A stretch of 64,000 nucleotides of DNA from contig CAZCIB010000006.1 in the NCBI GenBank assembly GCA_964498755.1, positions 7,805-71,804 on the forward strand, in the 5' to 3' direction. Positions 8,757 to 17,778 of the stretch are shown here, in pieces. Origin of the DNA: RZZS01 sp964498755. GTDB taxonomy: Bacteria; Pseudomonadota; Alphaproteobacteria; Micavibrionales; Micavibrionaceae. A program made the position numbers and the translations under genes. A model generated the notes under the pieces. That model saw only the letters and a list, made by a program, of their open reading frames with translations. It ran no database searches and was not told where the DNA came from. How positions within the stretch are numbered: position 1 is the stretch's first letter; each line of letters starts with the position of its first letter.

Positions 8757-9150
8757 TTCCGACGGTATTTTTTCACCACAGAGACGCGGCCTGCCTCGCC
8801 GAACCCCGGACTTGATCCGGGGGAAGGCGGGAGACCACAGAGTTTCACAGAGGAAATCCCCGAAGAAGGGTCCGGCGCCCGCGAGCGAACAACGCGAGCG
8901 CGGCAATCCAGAGTCCAAAGGTTCGTTTATGCCGGTTTTAAAAATTGAACCACCAGGCTCACCAAGGGCACCAGGCTGCTTTGTGATCTTGGCGCCCCTG
9001 GTAGTAAAAATGCTACTGGATTGCCGTCCCCGCCTGCGCGGGGACAGGTTTCCTCGCAATGACGCCTCCCCCAAAACGTCATCCCGGAAGCTATGTCACG
9101 CTTGCCGCGCAGCGGCATAGTGAGACTTGCTATCCGGGATCCATGGGAAG
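8757..9150. repeat. Gene-free stretch of mixed palindromic repeats
   Basis: The whole interval 8339-9199 has no convincing gene. This part holds ACCACAGAG-type repeats (8777-8860), an element with GGACTTGATCCGGG (8808-8822), CGTCCCCGCCTGCGCGGGGA (around 9025-9045), and at 9078-9146 the left arm of an inverted repeat whose partner lies at 10440-10505, on the other side of the 9200-10162 gene. Short open frames here are products of the repeats. Confidence 0.6.
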
Positions 9151-9199
9151 GTCGCGTTCTCTCTGCCGTTATTATGAACCGCGAAGGGGCGAATATTTC

Positions 9200-10162
9200 C
9201 TAAGCTGAGAACAACTCCAAATTGGCATCCGCAGGTTGATATTCGAAAAGACGATCTAAACGTTCTCGCCAACCTTTAGAATGTATAATTCTATCCCTAT
9301 GGAAACCCTCTTTTAGAATTTCTTTTTTTGACAGCTTTGCAACCTCTTCCCAATTTCTATCGAATACGTAAGTAGCATTATTGCTAATTAAGCTCTCTAA
9401 AATAACGAACTCCTTATTCGGATAGATATAGCCAATATAGTCGTTAAATCCGCCACTACCAATGGCAACTTCTTCCGCGCCATAGGACAAAAGTATCTTT
9501 TGACGCTCAAGAATTACCTTTTTTCGCGCTTCTGAACGGCGGCGCAGCTTTTCAACCGCGTATAAAGAAACTCTCTCCCATGGGCTCATGCCAACTGGAA
9601 GAATTTTCCAATGAACGTGCCTAATTTTTTGCGGCAAGAAACTAGAAAAGTCGTTTTTTCGTATTTCACAGACACCAAAAATTTCAAGGAACATATTTAT
9701 TATATGCTGCACATCAGTCTTGGTGTACTCATTGAGTGGTATTTCTCTTGAGCTAAAAAACTCTCCTTCCGTTGTCACAAAGAAGTGCACCAACTCACTC
9801 GGCGGCCCGATTAAGCTCCGTTGGTAACACTCCCTGTATATATCGCAAAATTTCTCGACTTCTACACTGCTGTTACGACCGCTCCACTGCTTCCATGTCC
9901 ATAAACGAGAATAGAGATATCTGCTCTCTTTGGGTAAATGTTTATGAATTTCCCACTTACCCTCTGCATTAAACCTTGTAACAGATCCAGTAATCGGCGG
10001 CAAAATAGCATCACCGCTCTTAACATCTGCTTGAAAACCAGTCCTCTTAAACTGGGAAGGCTTTAATAGAGCTGTAGGAACCAAAACCCTAATTAACTCT
10101 CCATTGGGAAAATTTTCTAGATACTTGTCAGCATTTAATACCCTAACCCCTGAAATAAGCAT
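9200..10162 (-). CDS. Hypothetical protein, AT-rich insertion in dcw cluster
   Basis: 320-residue protein beginning MLISGVRVLNADKYLENF with a strong AGGAGGG ribosome binding site. No domain is recognised; the mid part is rich in aromatic and charged residues (ESRYLYSRLWTWKQWSGR) and the rest looks soluble. There is no signal peptide. Base composition is visibly more AT-rich than the flanking mur and fts genes. It lies between murD and ftsW, genes normally adjacent, and is bracketed by an inverted repeat of about 66 bp, pointing to horizontal acquisition. The function is unknown; a defence or phage-derived role is possible but unsupported. Confidence 0.75.
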   Translation of the reverse strand: MLISGVRVLNADKYLENFPNGELIRVLVPTALLKPSQFKRTGFQADVKSGDAILPPITGSVTRFNAEGKWEIHKHLPKESRYLYSRLWTWKQWSGRNSSVEVEKFCDIYRECYQRSLIGPPSELVHFFVTTEGEFFSSREIPLNEYTKTDVQHIINMFLEIFGVCEIRKNDFSSFLPQKIRHVHWKILPVGMSPWERVSLYAVEKLRRRSEARKKVILERQKILLSYGAEEVAIGSGGFNDYIGYIYPNKEFVILESLISNNATYVFDRNWEEVAKLSKKEILKEGFHRDRIIHSKGWRERLDRLFEYQPADANLELFSA

Positions 10163-10359
10163 GGCACCCTCCTGTTGATTGTTAGCTTATTTTGTACACA
10201 CAAGACTTGATTAGCACAATATATAGCATCGCTCAACAGCTTTTACACAAAAATCTGTGCATAGGCCTGTGGATAAAATGCATTTGGTGTTTTTGAGTAA
10301 AATTCGACCTTTGTCATAATGACGCGCGAAGAGGCTGGCAGGATGACGATGAGGTTTTT

Positions 10360-10505
10360 TCCATGTGAAACTCTGTGCCCCTCTGTGTTCTCTGGGTCTC
10401 TGTGGTTCAAAAAAACGGCGGTACGAAAACAGCCTCCCTATGGATCCCGGATAGCAAGTCTCACTAAGCCGCTTACGCGGCAAGTTTGACATAGCTTCTG
10501 GGATG
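10360..10505. repeat. Right-hand repeats flanking the AT-rich gene
   Basis: CTCTGTG-type repeats (10370-10410) are the inverted counterpart of the ACCACAGAG repeats near 8777-8860. 10440-10505 is the inverted counterpart of 9078-9146: both contain GGATCCCGGATAGCAAGTCT or its complement and differ at few positions. The remainder of 10163-10638 has no gene that I can support. Confidence 0.7.
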
Positions 10506-10589
10506 GCGGCGGGGGGAAGGCGTGCCCGGATGACGGGTGAGAGCGAGAATTCTTTGCGCGTCTCGCGCGCTCCCGCGTTAAAAACCAAT

Positions 10590-10630
10590 GGGGACACGAT
10601 AAGCGCTTGCAGCGCTTTTATCATGTCCCC
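10590..10630. repeat. 41-nt palindrome, GGGGACACGATAAG family, copy 1
   Basis: Palindromic unit of exactly 41 nt starting GGGGACACGATAAGCGC and ending TTATCATGTCCCC, 8 bp beyond the murD stop codon. Two more 41-nt copies are at 38208-38248 and 38280-38320. It lacks the T-run of an intrinsic terminator on either strand. Confidence 0.75.
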
Positions 10631-10638
10631 TTCAAGGG

Positions 10639-12033
10639 CTACCCCTCCAGCGCCTCAACCAGTTCTACGAACGCGTCGCCGCGGGCTTCGAAATCGGTGA
10701 ACTGGTCGTAGGACGCGCAGGCCGGGGAGAGCAAAACCGTGCCCGCGCCGCCGGGCATGCCGCGCTGCGACTGGGCCATGTCGTGGGCCTCGGCCACCGC
10801 GCGGTCCAGCGTCTGGCTCTGGTTATAGGGGACGTTGTGCCTGTCGAGCCATTTGGCGAAGCCTTCCATCGCCTCGCCGATCAGGAAGACATGGCGGATG
10901 CGCTCGAGATAAGGCTCCAGCCCGTCCAGCCCGCCATCCTTGGCCCGCCCGCCCGCGATCAGATAGAGATGCCGGAAGCAGGACAGCGCCTTGCTGGCGG
11001 CGTCGGCGTTCGTGGCCTTGCTGTCATTGACATAAGCGACGCCGTTAACCGTGCGCACGAACTGCATCCGATGCGGCAGGCCGGGATAGGTCTTCGCGGC
11101 CTCGATAATATCCTCAGGCGCCAGGCCCATCACCCGCGCCACCGCGTAGGCGGCGCAGAAATTCTGCATGTTATGCGCGCCGGGAAGCTTTTGAAACGCC
11201 AGTTCCTGGCGTTCATAGGGCGCGTCCTTTTCGATCTGGTCGATCAGATGACCGTCGACGCAGGACACGCCGCCCTCAACCTTTTTCTTCAGGGAAACCG
11301 GAATGGCGCGCATGCGTCCGGCCTCGCTGACGTCTTTGAACACGTCGGCGGAATGCTCGTGATCGACGCCGATAATCGCCGCGCCGCCATCTCTGTCAAA
11401 CATCGCCGCCTTGGCCTGAACGTAGCGTTCCATAGAGCCGTGGCGGTCGATATGATCCGGCGTGATATTCAGCAGCACGCCGATATCGGGCCGAAATGAC
11501 GCGCACAAATCCATCTGGTACGACGAGATTTCCAGCACAAGAACGCCCGATTTGGCGGGAAGCGTCATATCCAAAACGGCCTTGCCGATATTGCCGCCGA
11601 CGCTGGCCTTGATCCCGCATTCCTTGAGAATATGCCCGGTCAGGGCCGTCGTCGTCGATTTGCCGTTCGTGCCCGTAATGCCGATGGTTTGACGTTCATG
11701 GCCGGAGCGGCTCAGAATTTCAAGATCGCCGATAACCTCGACGCCTGCGTCAATGGCCTTCTGAACAACCGGATGCGGGGCCGGGTGATAAAGCGGCACG
11801 CCCGGCGCAAGGATCAGGAAAGCATGGCCGTCTATGCCGTCTTCCTGAAAATTCTTAAGCTTCGCGCCAAGCTTTTCAGCCTCGGCGCGGCGCGTCTCGT
11901 TATCGTCCCATGCATGGACTTTCCCGCCGGCCTTGAGAAGCGCCTTTACCGAGGCCATGCCCGATACGCCCAGCCCGAACACGGCTACGGGCTTTTTGCC
12001 GAGCGTTTCCACGAATGCGGTCACATCAATCAT
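10639..12033 (-). CDS. murD: UDP-N-acetylmuramoylalanine--D-glutamate ligase MurD
   Basis: Mur ligase adding D-glutamate to UDP-MurNAc-L-Ala. 464 residues with N-terminal dinucleotide-like loop AVFGLGVSGMASVKAL, P-loop GITGTNGKSTTTAL near residue 120, the HRMQFV and NDSKATNADAASKAL motifs, and C-terminal LLSPACASYDQFTDFEARG. Length is normal. It follows mraY after a 251-bp gap that contains a perfect 31-bp inverted repeat. Confidence 0.97.
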   Translation of the reverse strand: MIDVTAFVETLGKKPVAVFGLGVSGMASVKALLKAGGKVHAWDDNETRRAEAEKLGAKLKNFQEDGIDGHAFLILAPGVPLYHPAPHPVVQKAIDAGVEVIGDLEILSRSGHERQTIGITGTNGKSTTTALTGHILKECGIKASVGGNIGKAVLDMTLPAKSGVLVLEISSYQMDLCASFRPDIGVLLNITPDHIDRHGSMERYVQAKAAMFDRDGGAAIIGVDHEHSADVFKDVSEAGRMRAIPVSLKKKVEGGVSCVDGHLIDQIEKDAPYERQELAFQKLPGAHNMQNFCAAYAVARVMGLAPEDIIEAAKTYPGLPHRMQFVRTVNGVAYVNDSKATNADAASKALSCFRHLYLIAGGRAKDGGLDGLEPYLERIRHVFLIGEAMEGFAKWLDRHNVPYNQSQTLDRAVAEAHDMAQSQRGMPGGAGTVLLSPACASYDQFTDFEARGDAFVELVEALEG

Positions 12034-12116
12034 AAAGCCGCAGTTTAATCATAAATTTTCAAAGGAACAGGATTTTTTTGAGGTTGTTTTTTGAACCGCG
12101 AATGCGCGCGAATGTT

Positions 12117-12283
12117 ATTTGAATCGCAAAGACACGAAGACGCAAAGAGTTCCTTAAAAACTTCGCGCGAAAGCGCGTAATAAAACAGCACATAAGCCGT
12201 TCGTGCAGTCTTTATCTTTTGTTGCGCCTTCGGCGCGTAAAATTACAGCACGCTTTGCGTCTTCGTGTCTTTGCGATTCAAAT
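12117..12283. repeat. Perfect 31-bp inverted repeat between mraY and murD
   Basis: Arms at 12117-12147 and 12253-12283 are exact reverse complements (ATTTGAATCGCAAAGACACG onward) separated by about 105 nt. The arms consist of CGCAAAG/ACGAAG short units. Just upstream (12090-12115) are two GCGAATG-type units. The right arm ends 1 bp before the mraY stop codon, so an mraY-murD transcript would carry the hairpin. Confidence 0.85.
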
Positions 12284-12284
12284 T

Positions 12285-13364
12285 TCAACGCAGTTTCAGC
12301 GTACTAAGGCCTATCAAAGCCAAAATCACCGCGATGATCCAGAAGCGGATGACGACGGTGGGCTCGGACCAGCCCTTTTTCTCGAAATGGTGATGCAGCG
12401 GCGCCATGGCGAAGACGCGTTTCCCGGTCAGTTTGTATGATGCGACCTGAACAATCACGGAAACCGTTTCAAGAACGAACAGGCCGCCAATGACGGCGAG
12501 CACGATTTCATGTTTTACAATGACCGCAATCGCGCCGAGCCCCGCGCCCATGGAGAGCGAGCCCGTATCGCCCATGAACACCATCGCAGGCGGCGCGTTA
12601 TACCAGAGAAAGCCCATCCCCGCGCCGATCAGCGCGCCACAGATAATCGCAAGCTCGCCTGCGCCCGCAATATGATGAATGCCGAGATATTCGGAATAAT
12701 CCGTGCGGCCTGTCAGATAGGCGATCAACCCGAACGATCCCGCCGCGATCATGACCGGCACGATGGCAAGGCCGTCAAGACCATCGGTAAGGTTCACCGC
12801 GTTTGAGGAACCGACGATCACCAGCATCGTAAACGGGATCATGAACAATCCGAGCGGCAGGAGAAACTCCTTGACAAAGGGCAAGGCCAGACCGAGTTCC
12901 CAGGACTGAAAATGGAAATACAAAATCACGGCCACAAAAGCGATTCCGAATTCCAGCAACAGCCGTAAGGGCCCCGGAATGCCCCTGTGCGACTGGCTGG
13001 TGAGCTTGGCGTAGTCGTCGGCGAAGCCAATCGCGCCGAACGAGAGGATAACGCCCAGAACAATCCACACATAGGCGTTCGTCAAATCCGCCCAGAGCAG
13101 CGCTGATACGCCGACGGAAATCAGTATCATCAGCCCGCCCATGGTCGGCGTTCCGGCTTTTTTCAGATGCGTTTCGGGCCCGTCATTGCGAATTGGCTGG
13201 CCGTTTTTCTGCTTGCGCTTGAGCCAGCGAATAAAGCCGGGCCCTATGAGAAAGCAGATAATGAGCGCCGTTAAAATCGCACCGCCCGTGCGGAAGGTCT
13301 GGTAATTAAACAGATTAAACAGCGGGATATCCCCGGCAAGCTGCGCAAGCAGGTTATACAGCAT
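12285..13364 (-). CDS. mraY: Phospho-N-acetylmuramoyl-pentapeptide transferase MraY
   Basis: Polytopic membrane enzyme that transfers phospho-MurNAc-pentapeptide to undecaprenyl phosphate, making lipid I. 359 residues with about ten membrane segments; the catalytic aspartates are visible in GFADDYAKL and NLTDGLDGLA, with MVFMGDTGSLSMG and the HHHFEKKGW loop near the end. The start overlaps the end of the MurF-like gene by 11 nt, suggesting translational coupling. Confidence 0.97.
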   Translation of the reverse strand: MLYNLLAQLAGDIPLFNLFNYQTFRTGGAILTALIICFLIGPGFIRWLKRKQKNGQPIRNDGPETHLKKAGTPTMGGLMILISVGVSALLWADLTNAYVWIVLGVILSFGAIGFADDYAKLTSQSHRGIPGPLRLLLEFGIAFVAVILYFHFQSWELGLALPFVKEFLLPLGLFMIPFTMLVIVGSSNAVNLTDGLDGLAIVPVMIAAGSFGLIAYLTGRTDYSEYLGIHHIAGAGELAIICGALIGAGMGFLWYNAPPAMVFMGDTGSLSMGAGLGAIAVIVKHEIVLAVIGGLFVLETVSVIVQVASYKLTGKRVFAMAPLHHHFEKKGWSEPTVVIRFWIIAVILALIGLSTLKLR

Positions 13365-14400
13365 AATCGGGCTCCTGCTCTTCCATAAGCTTTGCGGGCA
13401 GAGAGCGCAAGGTCTCGATCATCATGCCGACCTTGCCGCGCGCATCCCGCCCGTTTTCGTTGAGCTTTTTAACCTTGATGAAATCGCCGGGGCTCAGGAC
13501 TTCCGGAACGATCTCGCCGACGATGTTTTTCTTCTTTTCGCCCGTATCCTGCTGCCTGTCTTTTATTTGCGTCCGGCCCGCATAGACAAGGTCAATATCG
13601 GCGGTCGCATAGGGCAACTCGTATTGCTCCACGCCCTCGCCGTTCTTGTCCATATGCGACAGGAACGCAACGCGGCGGCGGCCTTTTCCGGGGTCGACGA
13701 GCGCAAGTACGCGGAACGCGGATTCACTGCCCCGGCCCGCGCTTCGCATCAAGGCGACGTTTTCATTTCCGGCGGCTCCGTTCATATTGTGCAGGAGAGC
13801 AGCGGCGTCCTGCGCGTCATAACCGCAAATCGCCGCCGCCAGCACGGCCATCGCGCCAATCGCCGGATCGGCCTGCGCGTCGCCGATCACGCATTCCGCG
13901 CGTTTACCCAGAATTGAATAGGTGGCTTTAATGCCGTTTTCAGCCCTGAGTACGGCGCCTATCCGCGCCGAACAGTGAGATTCTGCGCCGACCGTAAAAA
14001 ATCCGGCGCATCCGGACTCGCGCGCCATGCGGGAAATATCGGCGAATTGCGCGTGATCGCGGCGGCAAAGCACGACGCAGCCCTTATGCAGGCCTTCAAG
14101 CGCATCGCCGTTTTCGTCATCGCTGATTAAAATGTGCGGGCGCGCAAGCCATGTATTAAACGCCGTTTCCGCGGCGTTTCGCCCCGACAGATTGACAACG
14201 GCGTAATCCGCGCCAAAGGGAATCCCCTTTAAATCATCGAGAGTTTCGCATATATGCGTCAGCCCAAGCGCGCCAAAGACGGCGGCAAAGACCGCGCAGG
14301 CATGCCCGTTATCGCTGCGTACGCCGATCACCAGCGCGCCCGTATGCGCGCGGGCGGCTTCGATCTCTTCGGTATGGCTGGATTCAATGAGATAGGACAT
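13354..14400 (-). CDS. Shortened MurF-like protein lacking ATP-binding motif
   Basis: The gene sits exactly where murF belongs, 16 bp after murE and overlapping mraY, and its 348 residues align by eye with the central and C-terminal domains of MurF: ADYAVVNLSGRN, LARPHILIS, GCVVLCRRD, IGAMAVLAAAICG and the terminal LSPGDFIKVKKLNENGRDA. However the N-terminal UDP-sugar domain (about 90-100 aa) is absent, the P-loop GSxGKT is replaced by VRSDNGHA near residue 30, and the (D)xYNANP motif is replaced by LVDPGKGRRR. It therefore looks like a catalytically dead MurF relative. Family membership is inferred from position and pattern; function is unknown. If true, a working murF must lie elsewhere. 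Confidence 0.75.
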   Translation of the reverse strand: MSYLIESSHTEEIEAARAHTGALVIGVRSDNGHACAVFAAVFGALGLTHICETLDDLKGIPFGADYAVVNLSGRNAAETAFNTWLARPHILISDDENGDALEGLHKGCVVLCRRDHAQFADISRMARESGCAGFFTVGAESHCSARIGAVLRAENGIKATYSILGKRAECVIGDAQADPAIGAMAVLAAAICGYDAQDAAALLHNMNGAAGNENVALMRSAGRGSESAFRVLALVDPGKGRRRVAFLSHMDKNGEGVEQYELPYATADIDLVYAGRTQIKDRQQDTGEKKKNIVGEIVPEVLSPGDFIKVKKLNENGRDARGKVGMMIETLRSLPAKLMEEQEPDYAV

Positions 14401-14416
14401 AGTACTTACTCTTTCT

Positions 14417-15868
14417 TTATAACCTGTTCATGGCGGCGCGCGCTGCATCGCAATCGTCAAAGGGATGAACTGTCCCCTGAATTATTTGCCCCTGCTCGTG
14501 GCCTTTCCCGGCGATGACGAGAACGTCGCCCGCTTCCAGCTTTTGAATGGCGGCGGATATGGCTTCGGCCCGGTCGCCGATTTCCATGGCGTCAGGGGAA
14601 ACATCCCGCGCGGCCTCCATCATAGCCTGACGGATCAGGGCCGGATCTTCGGAACGGGGATTGTCGTCGGTCACAATAAGAACGTCGGCAAGCTCCGCGC
14701 CGATCCTGCCCATCATGGGACGTTTACCCGGATCGCGGTCGCCGCCGCAGCCGACGACGCAGAACAGCCTGCCTTTTACGTGCGGGCGAAGGGTCTGCAG
14801 CGCTTTTTCGAGCGCGTCCGGCTTGTGCGCGTAATCAACGTAAATGGCCGCGCCTTGCGGATGGCCGGGAATATACTGAAGACGGCCCGGCGCGCCCTCG
14901 ATTGTCCCCGCCGCGTCAAAAAGCCGCGCTATGTTTTTCTCTTCCCTCTCACCGGCGAGCGCAAGGCCAAGCGCGCAAAGCATATTCTCGATCTGGAATT
15001 CCGCCGCAAACGGCACGGACAGCGCGTAATTTCCGCCGTTATAAGCGACGTCCACGCTGAAACCTTCCGGGACGGCGCGCAATTCGATGATTTTAAGAAC
15101 TTGCGCATTTTGTCCGTAATCGATGACTTTCGCGCCGCGCGCTTTCGTCATCCCGATCAGCTTTTGCCCTTCCGGGTTGTCGGCGTTGATAACGGCGGTC
15201 CCGTCCTGCGCCAGAACTTCCGTGAACAGCCGCGCCTTGGCGGCGAAATAATCCTCCATCGTGGCGTGGTAATCGAGATGATCACGGGAAAGATTGGTGA
15301 AGCCGGCCGCGCCGATCTTCACGCCGTCCAGACGGTATTGATGCAGGCCGTGGCTCGAGGCCTCCAGCGCGAGATGCGTCACGCCCGCCGCCGAAAGGTC
15401 TGCGAGCTCGGCGTGCAGCTTGACCGGATCAGGGGTGGTCAGAGAGCCGTAACGGCTGAAAACGCGTGATTGCACGCCAAGCGTGCCCAGGCTCGCCGAG
15501 GCGTAATCAAGAGCCTCCCATAACTGTCTTAAGAAATGCGCGACGGATGTTTTGCCGCTGGTGCCCGTAACGGCGGCGACTGTTTCCGGCTGTGCTTTAT
15601 AATAAGCGGCGGCGATAAGGGAGAGCGCAAGGCGGGGATTGTCGCTTTTTATCCATTCAATTTCAGCGCCGTTATCCGGCAGATCGGCGTCATTGGCGGC
15701 CAGAACGTATTTCGCGCCGTTGCGGATAGCGTCCTTAATGTAGGCGCGCCCGTCGTCCTTGCTGCCCGGCAATGCGGCGAACAAACCGCCCTTTTCAACA
15801 AGACGGCTGTCCTGCGTGACGGCGGTGATGGCGGAGGCGATGCGGGTTATGTCATGCGGGTTCATCAT
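14417..15868 (-). CDS. murE: UDP-N-acetylmuramoyl-tripeptide synthetase MurE
   Basis: Mur ligase that adds the third amino acid to UDP-MurNAc-dipeptide. 483 residues: N-terminal domain with TQDSRLVEKGGLFAAL, P-loop AVTGTSGKTSVAHFL near residue 100, LEASSHGL, and the DNPRSEDP motif near residue 400, which in characterised enzymes goes with meso-diaminopimelate. The C-terminal GKGHEQGQI is also present. Length is normal. It follows ftsI after a 182-bp gap filled by palindromic repeats. Confidence 0.97.
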   Translation of the reverse strand: MMNPHDITRIASAITAVTQDSRLVEKGGLFAALPGSKDDGRAYIKDAIRNGAKYVLAANDADLPDNGAEIEWIKSDNPRLALSLIAAAYYKAQPETVAAVTGTSGKTSVAHFLRQLWEALDYASASLGTLGVQSRVFSRYGSLTTPDPVKLHAELADLSAAGVTHLALEASSHGLHQYRLDGVKIGAAGFTNLSRDHLDYHATMEDYFAAKARLFTEVLAQDGTAVINADNPEGQKLIGMTKARGAKVIDYGQNAQVLKIIELRAVPEGFSVDVAYNGGNYALSVPFAAEFQIENMLCALGLALAGEREEKNIARLFDAAGTIEGAPGRLQYIPGHPQGAAIYVDYAHKPDALEKALQTLRPHVKGRLFCVVGCGGDRDPGKRPMMGRIGAELADVLIVTDDNPRSEDPALIRQAMMEAARDVSPDAMEIGDRAEAISAAIQKLEAGDVLVIAGKGHEQGQIIQGTVHPFDDCDAARAAMNRL

Positions 15869-15875
15869 TTTTACT

Positions 15876-16040
15876 CCCTCTTCCCTCTCCCTTCAGGGAG
15901 AGGGCAACGAAGCGGCGCTTTTCCTGAAGAGAAAGCGGCTGCTGAGTGGGTGAGGGATATCTCCGAACTGATCCCTCACCACTGCGGCTAAGGCTTGCCT
16001 TGCAAGCCAAGCCTCGTTCCTCTCCCTGAAGGGAGAGGCG
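15876..16040. repeat. CCTCTCCCTTCAGGGAGAGG palindromic elements
   Basis: The ftsI-murE gap contains two palindromes of this type (about 15886-15904 and 16018-16040), with GAGTGGGTGAGGGAT between them and a GGCTTGCC/GGCAAGCC-like stem near 15985-16010. The same element type occurs at 19838-19995 and, in frame, inside mutL at 54030-54086. Confidence 0.75.
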
Positions 16041-16050
16041 ATTGACGTTG

Positions 16051-17778
16051 CTAATAAGTAACAAGGCGCTTCTCCTTCTCTTCAATCCTGATATGCCGCT
16101 CCAGCGGCGCGGCAAACGCCGCGCTTTCCGTTTCGCTTTTGACGGGAACGCCAAGCAAAGGCCCGGAAGCCTCGATAATGTTCGCCACCGCAGGCGCGGC
16201 GACCCAGCCGCCCGTGGCGTAGCCAAATGAGGCGCGCGTGCCTTTGGGTTCGTCCACCATCGCCAGAACCACATAACGCGGCGCGGACATGGGAAAGACG
16301 CCGACGAAGGACGAGAGCAGGTTTTTCTTGCTGTACTGCCCGCCGATAATTTTTTCGGCCGTACCCGTCTTGCCGCCGACTTCATAACCCGGCACATCGG
16401 CCTTGCTGCCCGTGCCGTGCGTTACGGCAAGCCTCAGCAACTGACGCATCCTGTGCGTGATTTGCGGCCTTAATATGCGCGTTTCAGGATTTTTTGAGGT
16501 CTCGCCCATGACGAAACGCGGGCGCACAAGCGTTCCGTCTCCTATCGCGCTGGCCACCGCCGCCGCCGTCTGCAACGGGCTGGCGGCGACGCCGTGGCCA
16601 TAAGCCGCCGTGAGCGTGTTTATATCGCGCCAGGGAGAGGGCATAAGCGGCCTGCCCACTTCCGGAATGGCAATGTCCGGCGCGTCAAAAAGGCCAAGAT
16701 CGCGGTAGAATTTTTTCAGACGCTCCGCGCCGAGCTCCTGCCCCATGATGGCCGAGCCGATGTTTGATGAAAAAACGAACACTTCCGGCAAGGAGAGCTG
16801 GCGTTCCTGAGGATGGAAATCCCGTATTTTATGCCGCCCGAATTCAAGCGGCTCGCGCGCGTCATAGCGCCGGCTCATTGGCGTGTTTTCGTATTCGAGA
16901 ATGGCCGCCGTCGAGAAAATTTTAAAGATCGATCCGGCCTCATAAACGCCGAGGGTCAGGCGGTTGAATTTTTCCGCATCGCTGGCCGCGCCCGGATCAT
17001 GAGGATCGAAATCCGGCAGGGACACGGCGGCGATCACTTCGCCGCCTGAGACGTCCATGACGATCCCGACGCCGGCATTGGCGCCGTATTCGCTGATCGC
17101 GCGCTGTATTTCACGCCGGACAATGTGCTGAACCCGGACGTCCAGCGTCACTCTCCAAGGCTTTTGATCGCTTTCAAGCAAATCATTCAGACCGCGCTCC
17201 ACCCCGGCAAGCCCGTTGCCGTCAATATCGGTATAACCGATGACATGCGTCGCCAGATTGCCTTGCGGATATATGCGTTTGGGCTCGTGGGTAAAATTCA
17301 GTCCCGGCTCCCCGATCTGCAGGACCTGATACTGTTCGCGCGGAGTCAGGTTGCGCGCAACCCAGACAAAGCGCCTTTTGGAATGAAACCTGCGCTTCAA
17401 ATCCCGCGCATCAAGATGCGGAAACAGCTCGGCGAGCCGTCGCGCCGCGCCTTCAGGGTCAACCATGATTTTCGGATCAGCGTAGAGCGAGGCCGTGTTC
17501 AGCGTGCGCGCCAGAATAACGCCGTTGCGGTCGACAATATCGGCGCGCAGGAGTTCTTCCTCTTGCGCCGGCGCCGCCTGACTCACGTCGGCGTATCGTT
17601 TCAGCGAGAGCTCTCCCTCAATAATCGTCAGATCAAAAACCCGCACAGCCAGCATGAAATAGGCAAACGCGAAAACAATCCCGATCAGCGCCATGCGCCC
17701 GCGCGCCTGTTCCAGCGCGGCGTTTTTTTCACCGTCCAGACGCATGCATTTACGCGTCAGGGGAAAGAAAACGCTCAT
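16051..17778 (-). CDS. ftsI: Septal peptidoglycan transpeptidase FtsI (PBP3)
   Basis: Class B penicillin-binding protein that cross-links septal peptidoglycan. 575 residues: a cytoplasmic N-terminus, one membrane anchor (IGIVFAFAYFMLAVRVFDL), the PBP dimer domain (RADIVDRNGVILARTL), then the transpeptidase with SIFK (active-site Ser near 281), SSN (near 338) and KTGTAEK (near 469). It overlaps ftsL by 4 nt (ATGA) and shares its transcript. The C-terminal tail is short and basic. Confidence 0.96.
   Translation of the reverse strand: MSVFFPLTRKCMRLDGEKNAALEQARGRMALIGIVFAFAYFMLAVRVFDLTIIEGELSLKRYADVSQAAPAQEEELLRADIVDRNGVILARTLNTASLYADPKIMVDPEGAARRLAELFPHLDARDLKRRFHSKRRFVWVARNLTPREQYQVLQIGEPGLNFTHEPKRIYPQGNLATHVIGYTDIDGNGLAGVERGLNDLLESDQKPWRVTLDVRVQHIVRREIQRAISEYGANAGVGIVMDVSGGEVIAAVSLPDFDPHDPGAASDAEKFNRLTLGVYEAGSIFKIFSTAAILEYENTPMSRRYDAREPLEFGRHKIRDFHPQERQLSLPEVFVFSSNIGSAIMGQELGAERLKKFYRDLGLFDAPDIAIPEVGRPLMPSPWRDINTLTAAYGHGVAASPLQTAAAVASAIGDGTLVRPRFVMGETSKNPETRILRPQITHRMRQLLRLAVTHGTGSKADVPGYEVGGKTGTAEKIIGGQYSKKNLLSSFVGVFPMSAPRYVVLAMVDEPKGTRASFGYATGGWVAAPAVANIIEASGPLLGVPVKSETESAAFAAPLERHIRIEEKEKRLVTY

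Noticed and set aside
8706..9120. Open frames of about 120 codons on both strands
   Set aside because: They are read through palindromic repeats (SPRRRG, RPRLRGD type peptides), which produce long frames on both strands at once.
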